Part shown: positions 30,032-32,601 of the stretch, in pieces
Layout: the number at the start of each line of letters is the position of its first letter
Numbering within the stretch: position 1 is the stretch's first letter
Translations under genes and position numbers: made by a program
Notes under the pieces: model-generated
What the model was told of the DNA's origin: nothing
Database searches by the model: none
Seen by the model: only the letters and a program-made list of their open reading frames with translations
NCBI GenBank assembly: GCA_022730075.1
Contig: DZBX01000004.1
Location: 12,538 to 45,138, forward strand
Length of the DNA stretch: 32,601 nt
Origin: Rhodanobacter sp.
GTDB lineage: Bacteria; Pseudomonadota; Gammaproteobacteria; Xanthomonadales; Rhodanobacteraceae
Direction of reading: 5' to 3'

Positions 30032-30786
30032 GCTGGGCATTGCACGCGTTGGGCACCGGCGCGGCGCACGCGCACGCGCTGGGCAGCTCGGCGGCGGTGA
30101 TCGAGCGTGACGCCGCGCCGCTGCTGTTGATCGATTGCGGGCCGGACACCCTGGTGCGCTACCTCGATGCCTACGGCGTGCCACCGCCCGCGGTGTATCT
30201 GACGCACTTGCACATGGACCATGTCGGCGGACTGGAGAGCCTGTTCTACAGGCTGTGGTTCGACGCGCACTGGCGCGGCCGCACGCAGCTGTTTCTGCAC
30301 GCCGCGCTGGTGCCGCTGCTGCAGGCACGGCTGGCCGACTATCCGCGCCTGCTGGCCGAGGGTGGCGCGCAATTCTGGGACGCGTTTCGCGTGGTGCCGT
30401 GCAGCCGCGGCTTCTGGTTGCACGGTCTGTGGTTCGACGTGTTCGCCACGCGCCACCATCGCCCGCTGAGCGCGTTCGGCGTGGCGTTGCGCGGCAGTTG
30501 CGTATGGACCGGTGATACGCGGCCGATCCCCGAGATGCTGGCCGAGTATGCCGCGCAGGGCGAGCGCGTATTCCACGATTGCGGGTTGCTCGGCAATCCC
30601 TCGCACACCGGGCTGGATGACCTGGCACGCGAATACCCGGCCGAATTGCGCGCCCGGTTCACGCTGTATCACCAGGCCAGTGCCGAGGACGCCGCGGCGC
30701 TGCGCGCAGCAGGCTACGCGGTGCTGAACCCTGGCCAGCGCGTGGCGCTGCCTGCGCCTGAGCCGCTGCGCGACGAGGCAGGCTGA
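30028..30786 (+). CDS. Metallo-beta-lactamase-fold hydrolase (RNase Z-like group)
   Basis: 252 residues. ALGTGAAHAHALGSSAAVIE, LLIDCGPDTLVRYL and VYLTHLHMDHVGG (H60, H62, D64, H65) form the first metal-binding half. CVWTGDTRPIPEML and VFHDCGL give the later Asp ligands, and LYHQAS holds a His near the C-terminus. The arrangement resembles small RNase Z/ElaC-like metallo-hydrolases, but the substrate is unknown. The start codon lies in the last bases of kdkA, so it is probably translated with it, which raises the possibility of a role linked to lipopolysaccharide; this is a guess from context. It converges on the MFS gene with a gap of seven bases. Confidence 0.82.
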   Translation: MSWALHALGTGAAHAHALGSSAAVIERDAAPLLLIDCGPDTLVRYLDAYGVPPPAVYLTHLHMDHVGGLESLFYRLWFDAHWRGRTQLFLHAALVPLLQARLADYPRLLAEGGAQFWDAFRVVPCSRGFWLHGLWFDVFATRHHRPLSAFGVALRGSCVWTGDTRPIPEMLAEYAAQGERVFHDCGLLGNPSHTGLDDLAREYPAELRARFTLYHQASAEDAAALRAAGYAVLNPGQRVALPAPEPLRDEAG

Positions 30787-30793
30787 GCTGCGT

Positions 30794-32080
30794 TCAATCC
30801 GCGCCGCCGCCGGCGAAATCGCGGAAGAAATGCGCATACAGGATCAGATAGGCGCCCTGGAAGATCGCCGCCAGCACGAACGGCGCGGTGAGCATGCCGG
30901 CGTGCAGCAGCAGGCCGGCGACCAGCGGACCAATGGCGCGCGGAATCTGGATCGAGACGTTCTGCAGGCTCGATGCAAGTCCACGACGGTGGTCGCGCGT
31001 CAGCCCGGCGACCAGCGCCTGGCGCACGCCGGCGGTGCCCTGATTCATGCCCGCGCGCAGGGCGTAAAATCCCGCCGCAAGAATGAACCACGGCGAGAAC
31101 GGAATCGCCAGCAGCAGCAGCAGGCCGGCCAGACGCATCCACACCACGGAGCGGATCAAGCCGTGCTGCCGCGCCAGCTTTCCAGCCAGCACTGAGCCCA
31201 ACGCGCCCAGCGCGAAGCTGGCGGCGATGGCCGGACCGATGCTGCCCGGCCCGTGCGCGAATTTCAGCAGAAACCAGTACGCGATCAACGGACCGATCAT
31301 GCCGATGCCCAGTCCGTTGAGACTGTTGACCAGCACCAGTTTCAGCAGGCGCTGGTTCTCGGCGTGCTGTTCTTCGCACGCGGCGTGGGCCGCATGCGAG
31401 CCTGCGCTCGGCGCCGTGCGCGGTGCCTGTCCCGGCTCGCGCGCGCCGAACAGCAGCGCCAGGCTGACCAGCGAGCCCAGCAGCGACAGTCCGAACAGCC
31501 AGCGATAAGGCGCGGCGCCCGCGTGCGGGGCGAACCAGCCGATGGCTCCGGCGGCGAGCGCGCCCAGCGCCATGCCGCTGAAGCCCAGCGCGGTATTCCA
31601 GCTGTACACACGTCCACGCTGTGCGGCCGGCAACAGCAGCGCCAGCCACGCCTGTTCGATGGGGCCAAACGGGCCGGCGCTGCCATTGGCGCCGCGACCA
31701 AAGCCGCCCACCACCGCCGCCAGTACCAGCCACGCCGGATGCGTGCTGAAAATCGCCAGCAGCGCCGCGCCGACCTGCAGCACTTCGTACAGCAGCAGAA
31801 AACGCCTGCGTCCACCGATGCGATCACTCAGCGGCCCGACCGCCATGGTCAATACCGCGCCGATCAGCAACGCCGCCGACAAGGTCGCACCGATGCCCGC
31901 AGCGTGCCAGCCGAGTGCGTGCAGGTACAGCGCGAACGCGGCCACCAGCGCACCCTGACCCACGCTGCGCGCGGCGCGAATCGCCATCAGCCGGATCACC
32001 CCGGCGGGCAGGACGAGCGGTGTTGCCGTGGTGGTGCCGTTGGTTTCGGGGCTGGGCATCTGGGTCATGGTGCACGGCAT
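30794..32080 (-). CDS. Major facilitator superfamily transporter
   Basis: About 428 residues with some twelve hydrophobic segments. The loop after helix 2, GPLSDRIGGRRRFLLLYE, is the MFS motif A. A hydrophilic central loop with AREPGQAPRTAPSAGSHAAHAACEEQHAENQ separates the two halves. The second half repeats the pattern with GKLARQHGLIRSVVWMR. This is a drug- or sugar-efflux type MFS protein by eye; the substrate is unknown. The start is uncertain: ATG 32080 has GGAA ten bases upstream, while ATG 32068 would drop four residues. The 240 bases upstream hold several palindromes and repeats that could regulate it. Confidence 0.85.
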   Translation of the reverse strand: MPCTMTQMPSPETNGTTTATPLVLPAGVIRLMAIRAARSVGQGALVAAFALYLHALGWHAAGIGATLSAALLIGAVLTMAVGPLSDRIGGRRRFLLLYEVLQVGAALLAIFSTHPAWLVLAAVVGGFGRGANGSAGPFGPIEQAWLALLLPAAQRGRVYSWNTALGFSGMALGALAAGAIGWFAPHAGAAPYRWLFGLSLLGSLVSLALLFGAREPGQAPRTAPSAGSHAAHAACEEQHAENQRLLKLVLVNSLNGLGIGMIGPLIAYWFLLKFAHGPGSIGPAIAASFALGALGSVLAGKLARQHGLIRSVVWMRLAGLLLLLAIPFSPWFILAAGFYALRAGMNQGTAGVRQALVAGLTRDHRRGLASSLQNVSIQIPRAIGPLVAGLLLHAGMLTAPFVLAAIFQGAYLILYAHFFRDFAGGGAD

Positions 32081-32229
32081 GTGCTGCGGGTTCCGCGCAT
32101 GCCGGCGGCCTGCGTCAGACCCCGGTGCGGGTTTGGTGCAGCAGAACCATGGATGGCGCAGGCAGGACCTTGACTGCGAAGCTGGGTGCGCGTGGCTGCC
32201 AAATTGCCGCCGCGACGAGCGCGCAAGTG

Positions 32230-32243
32230 CTTGTCGCGACAAG
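32230..32243. promoter_or_regulatory. Perfect 14-bp palindrome upstream of the MFS gene
   Basis: CTTGTCGCGACAAG is perfectly symmetric. Its right part TCGCGACAAG recurs at 25942-25951 next to the ArsR-methyltransferase operator. It is a candidate regulator binding site in the gap between the MFS gene and ffs. Confidence 0.4.
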
Positions 32244-32271
32244 GGGCGCGTGGTCTTGCCGCGCCCGTTTG

Positions 32272-32309
32272 TTTGCAAACTGCGGCAGGATGCCCGGTTT
32301 TGCAAACTG
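32272..32309. repeat. Direct repeats of TTTGCAAACTG between ffs and the MFS gene
   Basis: TTTGCAAACTG occurs at 32272-32282 and 32299-32309, 27 bases apart. The first copy sits in the perfect palindrome GTTTGCAAAC (32271-32280). The repeats lie just downstream of ffs and may be operator sites for the MFS gene, or part of the ffs 3' region. Confidence 0.45.
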
Positions 32310-32319
32310 ATGGGGTGAT

Positions 32320-32434
32320 GGTGGCAGCCCCTGCCAGCCACACTCCGGCACCCGCATCATCCACTACCGTTGCTCCCTTCCGGGCCTGGCGGGGTTTGCG
32401 GACTAGCGTCGCGGAGGGACCGACAGGGGCCACC
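32320..32434 (-). ncRNA. ffs: Signal recognition particle RNA, 4.5S type
   Basis: On the minus strand AGGCCCGGAAGGGAGCAAC (32387-32369) matches the conserved SRP RNA core with its GGAA tetraloop and the asymmetric internal loop where Ffh binds. The 5' segment GGTGGCCCCTG pairs with the 3' segment CAGGGG...CCACC, closing a single long hairpin of about 115 nt, the size of E. coli 4.5S RNA. No Alu domain is present. It works with Ffh to target membrane proteins to FtsY. The exact ends are set by pairing and may be off by a few bases. The promoter is not obvious. Confidence 0.9.
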
Positions 32435-32555
32435 GTGAACTCGACTGGTCGCTGGCGACTTGCTGTTCGTTGCCACCGATACGGCGCGGCGCGGAACGGG
32501 ATTTCTACTGCGGAACTTTGCGGGGAAGGGTGGCTCGGGGCCGCCTGCGGCGTCC

Positions 32556-32576
32556 GCTGGTGTTGCATACACCAGC
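32556..32576. repeat. Inverted repeat near the right edge
   Basis: GCTGGTGT and ACACCAGC flank TGCAT, a perfect 8-bp stem with a 5-nt loop. It lies about 120 bases upstream of ffs. No T-run follows on either strand, so an operator is as likely as a terminator. The surrounding 32435-32601 holds no gene I can support. Confidence 0.4.
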
Positions 32577-32601
32577 GTCGAACCGCGCGGGTTCTCACCC
32601 T

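Noticed and set aside
32357-32572. A 71-residue frame on the minus strand near the right edge
   Set aside because: It runs into the SRP RNA gene, is Pro/Ser/Arg-rich without a domain, and has no ribosome site.

Overview
The window looks like a chromosomal core region of a high-GC gammaproteobacterium, most likely of the order Xanthomonadales/Lysobacterales (Xanthomonadaceae or Rhodanobacteraceae type). The reasons are the GC-rich sequence, the gene order sdhCDAB-sdhE-ygfX-lolC-lolD-comEC-exbB-exbD-msbA-lpxK, a Kdo kinase (KdkA), and a short 4.5S-type SRP RNA. I see no insertion sequence, prophage, CRISPR array, tRNA or rRNA gene. Almost every protein falls in a known family, so this is mainly housekeeping DNA with some interesting details.

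Left part (1-12606, all plus strand). The last codons of an SDHAF4/DUF1674-type assembly factor are followed by sdhCDAB (complex II), sdhE (FAD insertion factor) and ygfX/cptA. Then come the lipoprotein-release genes lolC and lolD, the DNA-uptake channel comEC, the proton-driven motor genes exbB and exbD, the lipid A flippase msbA and the lipid A 4'-kinase lpxK. Genes are tightly packed, often with ATGA/TGATG-type overlaps. The region combines respiration with outer-membrane assembly.

Middle (12607-19914). A P-type Mg2+ ATPase (mgtA) lies behind its own probable promoter and a leader of about 190 nt. It converges on deaD (DEAD-box RNA helicase), which is downstream of xseA (exonuclease VII large subunit); both are on the minus strand. 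xseA is divergent from an OmpA-domain lipoprotein gene with a CAG-rich coiled-coil segment.

Right part (19969-32601). A GNAT/FemAB-like gene, metH and an ArsR-methyltransferase fusion gene lie on the minus strand; the last two form an overlapping operon with a palindrome over the probable promoter. Next are a secreted esterase and an acyl-CoA dehydrogenase (plus strand), then a GT9 heptosyltransferase-like gene divergent from kdkA. kdkA overlaps a metallo-beta-lactamase-fold gene. An MFS transporter gene and the SRP RNA gene ffs (both minus strand) follow, with several palindromes and repeats between them.

The most notable points are the two SDH assembly factors flanking the sdh genes, a His/Cys-rich insert in MetH, the palindrome in front of the ArsR-methyltransferase/metH operon, and start codons placed only 6-9 bases after -10-like boxes. 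All promoter and operator calls are by eye.
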